Part shown: positions 1-5,478 of the stretch, piece by piece | How positions within the stretch are numbered: position 1 is the first letter of the stretch | Layout: each line of letters begins with the position of its first letter | Assembly: GCA_027492415.1 (NCBI GenBank) | Contig: JAPUEV010000358.1 | Location: 1-5,684, forward strand | Source of the DNA: Ignavibacteria bacterium | GTDB lineage: Bacteria; Bacteroidota; Ignavibacteria; Tepidaquicellales; OLB5 | DNA: 5,684 bases | Reading direction: 5' to 3' | Notes under the pieces: model-generated | Told to the model about the DNA's origin: nothing | What the model saw: the letters and a program-made list of their open reading frames with translations, nothing else | The model's database searches: none | Program-made: the position numbers and the translations under genes

Positions 1-371
1 TAATAAATCCCTCTTTGTTTCATCTCATTTTTCACTTCTTCGTTATTCAGAAATATAAGCGCTATAATGCCGAATACCGTACTGGCAATATTGCCTGTTA
101 ATATAGTAACTATATCAAAGATCGCAGCAAACTGCAGAGTATTATGGGTTCCCGAACGGTTCATCCTGTTAAGCCGGTTAAATGAAACAAAATCCATAAC
201 ACATGCAATAATGTTAATGACAGGAATTGCCCCGAAAAGACAGCCCAAACCGCATGTGATCAAGCCGCCCACTAGCGTGTAGCCTGACCAGCTTAAGCCA
301 TAAAGAATATTTAAAATGGCTGATACCAGGAAAAATATTCTAATTAGATTAAATTGCTCGTTATTGTTCAA
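1..371 (-). CDS. Small multi-pass membrane protein, unknown function (3' end at window edge)
   Basis: I do not recognise this gene. Translating from a TTG at 371-369 gives 123 residues, ending R-G-I-Y. The next codon begins TA at the window edge, so the stop (TAA or TAG) is probably only one base outside. An in-frame TAA lies six codons upstream of the TTG and the only internal ATGs are far inside, so TTG (or the preceding ATT) is the likely start; no strong Shine-Dalgarno is seen. The product is very hydrophobic, with segments near residues 9-26, 32-63 (long enough for a hairpin) and 80-108. A basic loop (R66-L-N-R-M-N-R72) separates the last two, and a charged tail N-N-E-E-V-K-N-E-M-K follows. 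It lies downstream of a strong terminator, so it is probably a separate transcript. A continuous reading frame with alternating hydrophobic and charged blocks supports it being real, better than the 71-codon frame opposite. Confidence 0.68.
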   Translation of the reverse strand, partial: MNNNEQFNLIRIFFLVSAILNILYGLSWSGYTLVGGLITCGLGCLFGAIPVINIIACVMDFVSFNRLNRMNRSGTHNTLQFAAIFDIVTILTGNIASTVFGIIALIFLNNEEVKNEMKQRGIY

Positions 372-403
372 AATATTAAGTTTTTTTTACTCTTTTACAA
401 ATT

Positions 404-427
404 CTTATACAGGCATTTTTAAATATT
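404..427 (-). promoter_or_regulatory. Weak candidate promoter for the membrane protein gene at 371-1
   Basis: Between the terminator (441-476) and the TTG start at 371, the minus strand carries a TATAAG -10-like hexamer (404-409). The region upstream is AT-rich, but no convincing -35 box sits at the right spacing. It is placed mainly by context: the gene lies behind a strong terminator and needs its own promoter. Confidence 0.22.
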
Positions 428-440
428 GTTTCAGGATTTT

Positions 441-476
441 ATAAAAAAAGCGCATTCAATAATCATTGAATGCGCT
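441..476 (-). terminator. Factor-independent terminator of the DUF4870-like gene pair
   Basis: A perfect 12-bp inverted repeat, AGCGCATTCAAT (449-460) with ATTGAATGCGCT (465-476), encloses a four-base loop. Read on the minus strand, the stem is followed at once by a run of seven U residues (449-443). It begins 29 bases after the stop codon of the 505-843 gene. On the plus strand the hairpin is not followed by a T run, so it works in the minus direction only. Confidence 0.93.
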
Positions 477-504
477 CTGTAGTACCGAATTTTTTTAAAG
501 AATT

Positions 505-843
505 TTATTTTACAAGATTGAATTTCTCACCGAACTGGCCTACTAAAGGAAGCGGTTTGCACTCACCTTTTGAAGCGTTCATCATACCCATTATCAGAAA
601 TACGATCCATGGAATATAAAGAATAAAACCAATTCCGCATGTGATTGTACCAACAATGCCTGCTAAAATATTAACTATCAGCAGCACTATTGATTGCTCG
701 GTGTGATACATTACAAAATTGTTTCTTTTCATATCATCCATTAATAACGGGATAAAAAATATTAGGTAAGAAATGATCGCCATTGTCTTTCCGTTATTAA
801 CATCTTCCTGTGTAAAGTTAACCTGTCTTGTTGATTCTGCCAT
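505..843 (-). CDS. DUF4870/Tic20-like small membrane protein, downstream paralog (112 aa)
   Basis: This is a 112-residue membrane protein resembling the DUF4870 / COG4818 group, often annotated 'Tic20-like' or 'import component'; its function in bacteria is not established. A hydrophilic N-terminus (1-18) is followed by G-K-T-M-A-I, a first membrane segment (about 20-35), a short polar loop with the family-like M-Y-H-T-E-Q (45-50), a second segment (about 50-71) and a third (about 71-91). It ends with the N-A-x-x-G-x-x-x-P-L-P-x-x-G motif and the tail K-F-N-L-V-K. The ATG at 843 is preceded by AGGAG (851-855) seven bases upstream, so the start is secure. It lies 49 bases after its paralog (893-1273) with no terminator between, and is followed by the strong terminator at 441-476; the two very probably share a transcript. 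Family assignment is from remembered motif similarity. Confidence 0.9.
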   Translation of the reverse strand: MAESTRQVNFTQEDVNNGKTMAIISYLIFFIPLLMDDMKRNNFVMYHTEQSIVLLIVNILAGIVGTITCGIGFILYIPWIVFLIMGMMNASKGECKPLPLVGQFGEKFNLVK

Positions 844-892
844 TTAAATTCTCCTGCTAGAAAGTATAAAGTTTATATGATAAATTATAATA

Positions 893-1273
893 TTATTTTA
901 CTAAATTGAATTTCTGTCCCCATGCGCCGATTACCGGAAGCTCTTTAACTTTTCCGCCGATAGCGTTCAACAGACCCATTATCCATAAAACAACATATGC
1001 CAGCCAGGGCAATATTCCTAAAATTGAAATTACGCAGCCAAGTGTACTGCTGATCTGGTTAACAATGATCGTTAAGATCGTCATAACAATATAGATCGCA
1101 ATAAAAGCTATCCAAAGAGCTATTGCCTGTTCAGTGTGATACATTGCAAATTTTTTATCTCTTGCTGCAAATAACGGAACTAAGAAAAAAATGTAGGCAA
1201 GTATAGCCATTGTTTTTCCGTCATCAATATCTGCCTGGGTCATTGATGTTACTGCCGGTCTTGTATCTGCCAT
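893..1273 (-). CDS. DUF4870/Tic20-like small membrane protein, upstream paralog (126 aa)
   Basis: This 126-residue membrane protein belongs to the same family as its downstream neighbour. Shared blocks are D-D-G-K-T-M-A-I (17-24), F-A-M-Y-H-T-E-Q-A-I (42-51), W-I-M-G-L-L-N-A (97-104), K-E-L-P-V-I-G (110-116) and an identical six-residue C-terminus K-F-N-L-V-K. Membrane segments are near 21-36, 48-71 and 77-104. The extra length over the paralog lies mostly in a longer loop between segments two and three (V-N-Q-I-S-S-T-L-G-C) and a longer N-terminus. The ATG at 1273 has AGGAG (1282-1286) eight bases upstream. Related proteins are widespread in bacteria as uncharacterised small membrane proteins; the resemblance to chloroplast Tic20 does not prove a role in protein import. 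No soluble domain or catalytic motif is visible. Confidence 0.91.
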   Translation of the reverse strand: MADTRPAVTSMTQADIDDGKTMAILAYIFFLVPLFAARDKKFAMYHTEQAIALWIAFIAIYIVMTILTIIVNQISSTLGCVISILGILPWLAYVVLWIMGLLNAIGGKVKELPVIGAWGQKFNLVK

Positions 1274-1300
1274 GAAACATTCTCCTTTAGATTGGTTTTA

Positions 1301-1328
1301 AGAATATTATTTAGTAATAATTTTTGAA
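1301..1328 (-). promoter_or_regulatory. Candidate promoter for the DUF4870-like pair
   Basis: On the minus strand, TTCAAA (1323-1328) and TATTCT (1301-1306) are separated by 16 bases and lie 28 bases upstream of the ATG at 1273, leaving room for the AGGAG site. The matches to sigma-70 boxes are moderate and the region is AT-rich, so chance is possible. Confidence 0.3.
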
Positions 1329-1411
1329 TCTGGAAAATAATTGAGGTTTCTTGGTTCGGAAATGTTGTATATACGCGGGTGGTGTTTTAATGCCTGTGAA
1401 GTAACCGTCTG

Positions 1412-1825
1412 CTATCTGAAGATAGCCTTTATGCTTCCCCAGGTATCACGAACGCTGGAAATAACATGTGCAACGGTTATTGTCTGCGAATATACATAAT
1501 TGCCGTTGTTATCAACTATTTTAAGCCTGTAATAATATATCGGGCTTGAACTCTGTCGGGCAGCATTATCCCTGAAATAATAATATGAATTATTTCCGAT
1601 CGCTGTTACGCTTCCAATATTTACATAGTTGTTTGGTTCAGATGCACTTCTTTCAATTTCAAAACGGTTCAGGTTATCTTCTGTGCCTGTTTTCCATTCC
1701 AAAAGAATTGTATCTGATTCATTTTTACCTGTAAAAAATTGCAGTTCAGTTGCTGCATAAAGTAAACCCGCAGCAAATATTATCAGCAGACAAGCTATAC
1801 TCGTTATTTTTAGTGGCTTTTTCAT
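1412..1825 (-). CDS. Small exported protein with one FnIII/Ig-like domain (137 aa)
   Basis: The N-terminus is a clear Sec signal peptide: M-K-K-P-L-K, a hydrophobic core (about 8-21) and a likely cleavage near L-Y-A-A (22-25). The mature part is almost entirely one beta-sandwich-like domain (about 27-118) with the pattern I-L-L-E-W-K-T-G-T-E-D-N (40-51), R-F-E-I-E-R-S (54-60), a V-x-I-G-S-V strand, Y-Y-Y-F-R-D, I-Y-Y-Y-R-L-K-I-V-D (96-105) and a final strand ending S-Q-T-I-T-V. In Bacteroidota and Ignavibacteria this module usually occurs near the C-terminus of large secreted proteins, just before a type IX sorting domain; here it stands alone. No N-P-F-type sorting domain follows, only a short tail (119-137, S-V-R-D-T-W-G-S-I-K-A-I-F-R) that could form an amphipathic helix. 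The ATG at 1825 has no Shine-Dalgarno but a good promoter lies close upstream. It is probably periplasmic or surface-exposed, with function unknown. Confidence 0.85.
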   Translation of the reverse strand: MKKPLKITSIACLLIIFAAGLLYAATELQFFTGKNESDTILLEWKTGTEDNLNRFEIERSASEPNNYVNIGSVTAIGNNSYYYFRDNAARQSSSPIYYYRLKIVDNNGNYVYSQTITVAHVISSVRDTWGSIKAIFR

Positions 1826-1836
1826 TGGAAATTATT

Positions 1837-1867
1837 CAAATATATATGCATTTATTAAAAAATGCAA
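1837..1867 (-). promoter_or_regulatory. Probable promoter of the FnIII-like gene, with a short leader
   Basis: The minus strand has TTGCAT (1862-1867), a 17-base spacer and TATATT (1839-1844), a good sigma-70-like pair. The -10 region also reads TATATTTG (1837-1844), fitting the TAnnTTTG box described for Bacteroidota. The -10 box ends only 13 bases before the ATG at 1825, so the leader would be about six to eight bases, consistent with the missing Shine-Dalgarno. Confidence 0.5.
1847..1866. repeat. Inverted repeat TGCATTT-N6-AAATGCA in the promoter spacer
   Basis: A perfect 7-bp inverted repeat (1847-1853 with 1860-1866) with a six-base AT spacer sits between the putative -35 and -10 boxes of the FnIII-like gene and overlaps the -35 hexamer. 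This is where a dimeric repressor or MerR-type activator site would lie, but no regulator gene is in the window and the repeat is short. Confidence 0.35.
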
Positions 1868-1928
1868 GTATTTAAGGGCTAAAAATGTGATTATTTTCAG
1901 GAATTATTAACATAATTGTTTCAAATTA

Positions 1929-1953
1929 TACCGGTTTTATGCTTAAACCTGTA
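1929..1953 (-). terminator. Weak candidate terminator after the ABC operon
   Basis: A 9-bp stem with one mismatch (1929-1937 with 1945-1953) and a seven-base loop lies 80 bases past the stop of the last permease gene. On the minus strand it is followed by TAATTTGAAA, a poor U tract. No better hairpin is visible in the 207-base gap between 1825 and 2033. Confidence 0.25.
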
Positions 1954-2032
1954 TTTATTAGTATTTCACACTAGGATTGAAAACTGATGCTCTATTTTCT
2001 TACGCCTATTTAATTTAAGTATACCGTTATTC

Positions 2033-3172
2033 TTATTCCAGTTTTTTATTGAACCTCAATGAGCTTAAAGCAAGTATCACAACCCCAAAAATGAAAAGCG
2101 CAAGGAACTGGTCGTATAAATGTTCTATACCAATTCCTTTTAAAATAATACCTCTTACTATTGTAATAAAATATCTTAGGGGAATTATGTAGGTAATATA
2201 CTGTACCCACATTGGCATATTTTCTATCGGGAAGGAAAACCCCGATAGATATATCATAGGCATCATTACCCCAAAAAATGATGTCATTGTTGCCTGCTGC
2301 TGCGTCTTTGATATTGTTGATACAAATAAGCCAAGTCCTAATGTTGAAAGCATAAATAGTAATGCCGCAAGATAGAGCAGGGGAACGCTTCCTTTTACTT
2401 CAATGCCGAACCAGAAACGCATCACCGTCATAACAATTGTTACTGATACAAAACCCAGGATCGAAAACGGAACAAGCTTGCCTATAATTATCTGGTAAGA
2501 TTTAAGCGGTGTAACTATTAGCTGTTCAAATGTACCTATCTCCCTTTCTTTTACAATAGCTAAAGAGGTCAAATTTATTGTTACTACCATTATTAACAGC
2601 CCTACTATTCCCGGAAGCATGTAATTTCTAGTAACAAGATCAGGGTTATACCAGGCGCGTGTTTCAGCTTCTATAACCGGCAAATGCATAACAGGTAGAT
2701 TTTTCCTGCCGGAGCGCTCAATGAACTCGCTTATTATATTCGATGCAAAGCTTAATGTTATTCCCTGCGAATATCCCGCTGCTATCAATGCCTTGTTACC
2801 GTCTGAGCCGTCAAATATTGTCTGAAGCTTTGTAGTCCTGCCGCCCCGAACGTCCTTTTCGAAATCAGGCGGGATTACTATTGCCATAATAACTTCACCG
2901 TTATCCAGCAGCTCAGTTATTTCAGTATAGCTTGATACATAATATTTCATAGAAAAATATCCTGACTTCTCATACTTTTCTAGGAATTCCCTGCTTGTTG
3001 AGCTCTTATCCTGGTCCCATACGGCAGTCTTAACATTTTTTACGTCAAGGGTTGCCGCGTACCCAAGGAATATCAGCTGCAATACCGGCGCTATTAGTAT
3101 TACACCGAACATACGCTTATCACGTTTGAATTGCAGGAATTCTTTCTTTATGAAATTCAGTATCAGGTTCAT
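2033..3172 (-). CDS. ABC-2 type exporter permease, YbhR-like (379 aa)
   Basis: This is an inner-membrane permease of an ABC-2 exporter. A short cytoplasmic N-terminus (K-K-E-F-L-Q-F-K-R-D) leads into TM1 (about 21-41). A large extracytoplasmic domain follows (about 42-180, including D-V-K-N-V-K at 43-48 and W-Y-N-P-D-L at 174-179), then five further segments near 184-206, 230-254, 263-286, 294-316 and 352-372. The cytoplasmic coupling motif K-E-R-E-I-G-T-F-E-Q-L (208-218) and L-S-G-F-S-F-P-I-E-N-M-P (309-320) are diagnostic of the YbhR/YbhS subgroup, and full length matches E. coli YbhR. The ATG at 3172 lies three bases after the previous gene's stop with little Shine-Dalgarno, so translation is probably coupled. 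It is last in the operon, as ybhR is in E. coli. Substrate is unknown; E. coli YbhFSR has been linked to drug and cation efflux, which cannot be transferred with confidence. Confidence 0.95.
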   Translation of the reverse strand: MNLILNFIKKEFLQFKRDKRMFGVILIAPVLQLIFLGYAATLDVKNVKTAVWDQDKSSTSREFLEKYEKSGYFSMKYYVSSYTEITELLDNGEVIMAIVIPPDFEKDVRGGRTTKLQTIFDGSDGNKALIAAGYSQGITLSFASNIISEFIERSGRKNLPVMHLPVIEAETRAWYNPDLVTRNYMLPGIVGLLIMVVTINLTSLAIVKEREIGTFEQLIVTPLKSYQIIIGKLVPFSILGFVSVTIVMTVMRFWFGIEVKGSVPLLYLAALLFMLSTLGLGLFVSTISKTQQQATMTSFFGVMMPMIYLSGFSFPIENMPMWVQYITYIIPLRYFITIVRGIILKGIGIEHLYDQFLALFIFGVVILALSSLRFNKKLE

Positions 3173-3175
3173 TGT

Positions 3176-4303
3176 TTACCCGTTTGATTTTCTCATTCTT
3201 ATAGTTGATATCCCTATAAAAAATGCTGCAAATGCAAGCAGACTGATTATCTGCTTCCAGAAGGCTTCTATGCCCACACCTTTTAGTATTATTGCCCTTA
3301 GAATTATAATGTAAAATTTTGCGGGGGTAATATTTGTCAAAATCTGTATAGGCCATGGCATGCTTTCAATAGGGAAGATAAACCCTGAAAGTATGAATGT
3401 AGGAAGCATTGTCGCAATTGATGCTATCTGGAACGCTACCTGCTGTGAATCTGAAATAGTTGATATGAAAATACCAAGACTTAATATTGCTACAAGAAAT
3501 ATTATTGTCGTAAAAAATAACAATAGATAGTTTCCTTTTATCTCTAACCCGAATGCAATATTGCTGATAAACAAAGTGAATGCCGCCACAAACAGCGCTA
3601 CAACTGTGTAAGGGATTGTCTTGCCAAGTATCAATTCAATTGAACTGAGCGGTGATACCCTCAGCTGCTCCATTGAACCCAGCTCTTTTTCTCTTACTAT
3701 AGAAAGACTTGTTAATATTACCGCTGTTGTAATAAGTATCATGCAGAACAAGCCGGGTATTAGGAATTTTGTCGTATTAAGATCAGGGTTATACCAGAAT
3801 AAAGGCTGGGGATCAACAGGAATAAATGACTTTATCCCTGTTCGGGCAAGGTATTCCTGAGTGATTTTATTATTGTAAAAACGGGTAGCAGATGTAACAT
3901 AGTTCATTATAACAGTTGCTGTATTACCGTCAACCCCATCAACCAAAAATTGTAACTGAACGTTTTTACCTGAACGCATGTCATCGGTAAAGTTAGCGGG
4001 GAAAACCACCACGCACTGCGCCAGCTTCTCATCAAGCCAGCTGTTTATTTCCTGCTGGGTATTTAAATAGCCGACAACTTTAAAATAACTTGAGCTTTCA
4101 AGCATTTTGATAAAATCCCTCGTCTCCTCAGAGTTATCATTGTTTTTAATAGCAATCTTTACATTCTTAACATCAAGAGAAAGAGCATAGCCAAACAGCA
4201 TTAACAGGAATACAGGGAATATGAATATCAGATAAAGCGTTCTTGCATCACGCATTATCTGCCGGAATTCTTTCTTAACCAGTGCGTATATCCTGTATAT
4301 CAT
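3176..4303 (-). CDS. ABC-2 type exporter permease, YbhS-like (375 aa)
   Basis: This is the second permease, a clear paralog of the one downstream. TM1 is about 23-42, the extracytoplasmic domain about 43-178 (D-V-K-N-V-K 44-49, W-Y-N-P-D-L 170-175), and TM2-TM6 near 180-202, 227-250, 257-281, 289-312 and 350-368. The coupling motif is R-E-K-E-L-G-S-M-E-Q-L (204-214), and L-S-G-F-I-F-P-I-E-S-M-P spans 305-316. Both permeases also share I-I-L-K-G-[IV]-G-I-E near the C-terminus. The two are expected to form a heterodimeric channel driven by the upstream ATPases. The ATG at 4303 is preceded by GAGAC, a weak ribosome site, and by a GC-rich hairpin at 4315-4334 only 11 bases away, which may limit initiation. 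Its place directly after the ATPase matches ybhS, but orthology was not tested. Confidence 0.95.
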   Translation of the reverse strand: MIYRIYALVKKEFRQIMRDARTLYLIFIFPVFLLMLFGYALSLDVKNVKIAIKNNDNSEETRDFIKMLESSSYFKVVGYLNTQQEINSWLDEKLAQCVVVFPANFTDDMRSGKNVQLQFLVDGVDGNTATVIMNYVTSATRFYNNKITQEYLARTGIKSFIPVDPQPLFWYNPDLNTTKFLIPGLFCMILITTAVILTSLSIVREKELGSMEQLRVSPLSSIELILGKTIPYTVVALFVAAFTLFISNIAFGLEIKGNYLLLFFTTIIFLVAILSLGIFISTISDSQQVAFQIASIATMLPTFILSGFIFPIESMPWPIQILTNITPAKFYIIILRAIILKGVGIEAFWKQIISLLAFAAFFIGISTIRMRKSNG

Positions 4304-4314
4304 TTTGTCTCAAA

Positions 4315-4334
4315 ATCCCCGCGTAGGCGGGGAT
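4315..4334. repeat. REP-like GC-rich palindrome in front of the first permease gene
   Basis: A perfect 8-bp inverted repeat, ATCCCCGC (4315-4322) with GCGGGGAT (4327-4334), encloses a GTAG loop. It contrasts sharply with the AT-rich surroundings. Its form (TCCCCGCG-TAGG-CGGGGA) resembles intergenic palindromes that recur in many bacterial genomes. In the mRNA it would form a stable hairpin between ATPase and permease reading frames, 11 bases from the permease ATG. It is followed only by AUUUUGAG, a short U stretch, so it is at most a partial terminator; mRNA stabilisation or expression tuning are alternatives. Confidence 0.75.
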
Positions 4335-4349
4335 CCATATATGTTAAAT

Positions 4350-4394
4350 TATTAATCTGTAATCAGTAACCTTCAATCTGCAAACTGTAATCCT
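4350..4394. repeat. Degenerate heptanucleotide tandem array after the ATPase stop codon
   Basis: On the + strand the segment can be cut into in-phase heptamers with an N3-TAAT core: TATTAAT, CTGTAAT, CAGTAAC, CTTCAAT, CTGCAAA, CTGTAAT, covering 4350-4391. It abuts the TAA stop (4394-4396) of the 4394-5335 gene. Copies diverge at one to three positions. It resembles the clearer array at 5409-5478, which occupies the same place relative to the other ATPase gene. Confidence 0.55.
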
Positions 4395-5335
4395 TACGAC
4401 TTCTCTTTTTCCAGTAAATTCACAAATACATCTTCCAGTGAAGGTGCAATTCTTTCTATCCTTGTAACTTCTATCATGTTATCTTTCAGTATTTTAATTA
4501 TCTCGCTTTTTCTAGCATCTGCATTATTAACCTCATCCTTATTGAGAGTTATGTGTATGTACTCCCCAAAATAAGCCGTTCCTTTTATCCATTTCACTTT
4601 ATCCAGAATTGTAATAGCCTTATCAGTATCTGAACACTCGGCTTCAAATATAGGATTGGAAAGGTATTTTGTTTTCAGCTCTCCCGGGCTTCCTCCTGCA
4701 ATTATCTTCCCCGCGTCTATCATCATTATCCTGTTGCAGAACTCAGCTTCATCAAGGTAATGTGTCGTTACAAAAACCGTTATTCCGTTGTGTGAAAGGT
4801 CATTTATCAGGTCCCAGAAATTCTTTCTCGAGATAGGGTCAACACCACCGGTTGGTTCATCAAGGAAAACTATCTTAGGCTCATGTATTACAGCGCAGCC
4901 TAAAGCCAGCCTTTGTTTATAGCCTGTTGAAAGCGTCCCGGTCAATGAATCTTTTCTCTCTTCCAGTCCCGCGGTTTTTAAAACCCACTGCTTTCTCTCA
5001 TCCAGCTTCCCGCCGTTTAATCCATAAATGCTTGCAAAGAAATTAATATTTTCCTCTACGGTAAGATCACTGTATAATGAAAACTTTTGTGACATATAGC
5101 CAATATTCCTTTTCACGTTATCAGGCTCTTTTGAAATGGAATATCCGGCAACTATTGCGTCTCCTGATGTTGGCTCCAGTATTGCGCAAAGCATTTTTAT
5201 TGTGGTTGATTTCCCCGCACCGTTAGCACCCAGAAAACCGAAAACTTCACCTTCCTTCACATCAAATGAAATATTATCAACTGATGTGAACTTCCCGAAC
5301 TTTTTTGTCAGTTCTTTAACTTCTATCGAATTCAT
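4394..5335 (-). CDS. ABC transporter ATP-binding protein, second of two (313 aa)
   Basis: This is the ATPase subunit that powers the ABC-2 permeases from the cytoplasmic face. All nucleotide-binding motifs are present: F13 near the A-loop, Walker A G-A-N-G-A-G-K-S-T (36-44), Q-loop Q83 (Y-M-S-Q-K-F-S-L-Y), signature L-S-T-G-Y-K-Q (135-141), Walker B I-V-F-L-D-E (155-160) with catalytic E160, D-loop G-G-V-D (163-166) and H192 (T-T-H-Y-L-D-E-A-E). The signature has T in place of the first G of LSGGQ, which is common in this subfamily. A C-terminal extension (about 220-313) ends with A-P-S-L-E-D-V-F-V, as in YbhF/CcmA-type exporters. The ATG at 5335 has AAGGA only about three bases upstream, a short spacing, but the protein start M-N-S-I-E-V-K-E-L-T fits the family. 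It is complete in itself, corresponding to one half of E. coli YbhF. Confidence 0.96.
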   Translation of the reverse strand: MNSIEVKELTKKFGKFTSVDNISFDVKEGEVFGFLGANGAGKSTTIKMLCAILEPTSGDAIVAGYSISKEPDNVKRNIGYMSQKFSLYSDLTVEENINFFASIYGLNGGKLDERKQWVLKTAGLEERKDSLTGTLSTGYKQRLALGCAVIHEPKIVFLDEPTGGVDPISRKNFWDLINDLSHNGITVFVTTHYLDEAEFCNRIMMIDAGKIIAGGSPGELKTKYLSNPIFEAECSDTDKAITILDKVKWIKGTAYFGEYIHITLNKDEVNNADARKSEIIKILKDNMIEVTRIERIAPSLEDVFVNLLEKEKS

Positions 5336-5379
5336 TATTCCTTTATTCAGCGGAAGCTCTATTTTTGTAGTTAAATAAA

Positions 5380-5395
5380 TATTTTTATAAAAATA
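5380..5395. repeat. 16-bp perfect AT palindrome upstream of the second ATPase gene
   Basis: TATTTTTATAAAAATA (5380-5395) is its own reverse complement. It lies 44 bases before the ATG at 5335 and 13 bases from the heptamer array. With no GC base it would make a weak RNA hairpin; a protein-binding site or chance in AT-rich DNA are both possible. Confidence 0.4.
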
Positions 5396-5408
5396 CTGAA
5401 TATATTTT

Positions 5409-5478
5409 CCTAATCCCTAATCCCTAATCCCTAATTCCTAATTCATAATTACTCATTGTTCATTACTCATTGTTCCTT
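5409..5478. repeat. Heptanucleotide tandem array, about ten units, overlapping a stop codon
   Basis: Read from 5409 in steps of seven the + strand gives CCTAATC three times, CCTAATT twice, CATAATT, ACTCATT, GTTCATT, ACTCATT and GTTCCTT, with no break in phase. The left half is nearly perfect and the right half decays gradually as it enters the coding region, where it covers the TGA stop (5467-5469) and last codons of the first ATPase gene. It resembles the heptameric short tandem repeats known from filamentous cyanobacteria in unit length and intergenic location only. Confidence 0.85.

Noticed and set aside
67..282. Plus-strand open frame of 71 codons at the left edge
   Set aside because: It lies opposite the minus-strand membrane protein frame (371-1), has no ribosome site and encodes no recognisable pattern.
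906..1094. Plus-strand open frame opposite the 126-aa DUF4870-like gene
   Set aside because: It is antisense to a well-supported gene with a good ribosome site and has no features of its own.
505..1273. The paired small membrane proteins as a toxin-immunity or holin system
   Set aside because: They are paralogs of a common DUF4870-like family with no toxin features; pairing alone is not evidence.
1411..1426. 6-bp hairpin (GCTATC-N4-GATAGC) over the stop codon of the FnIII-like gene, as a terminator
   Set aside because: The stem is short and no U run follows in the direction of transcription.
3120..3356. 78-codon minus-strand frame spanning the junction of the two permease genes
   Set aside because: It overlaps both permeases in another frame; the permease frames are conserved and account for the sequence.
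3621..3860. Plus-strand frame inside the YbhS-like permease
   Set aside because: It is antisense to the coupling-motif region of a clear permease, with no start signal.
5136..5378. Plus-strand frame opposite the start of the second ATPase
   Set aside because: It is the mirror of the Walker A region of a real gene; openness reflects codon composition.
5409..5478. CRISPR array or telomere-like repeat
   Set aside because: Seven-base units with no spacers cannot be CRISPR, and the period is seven rather than the six of TTAGGG repeats; no end structure is implied.
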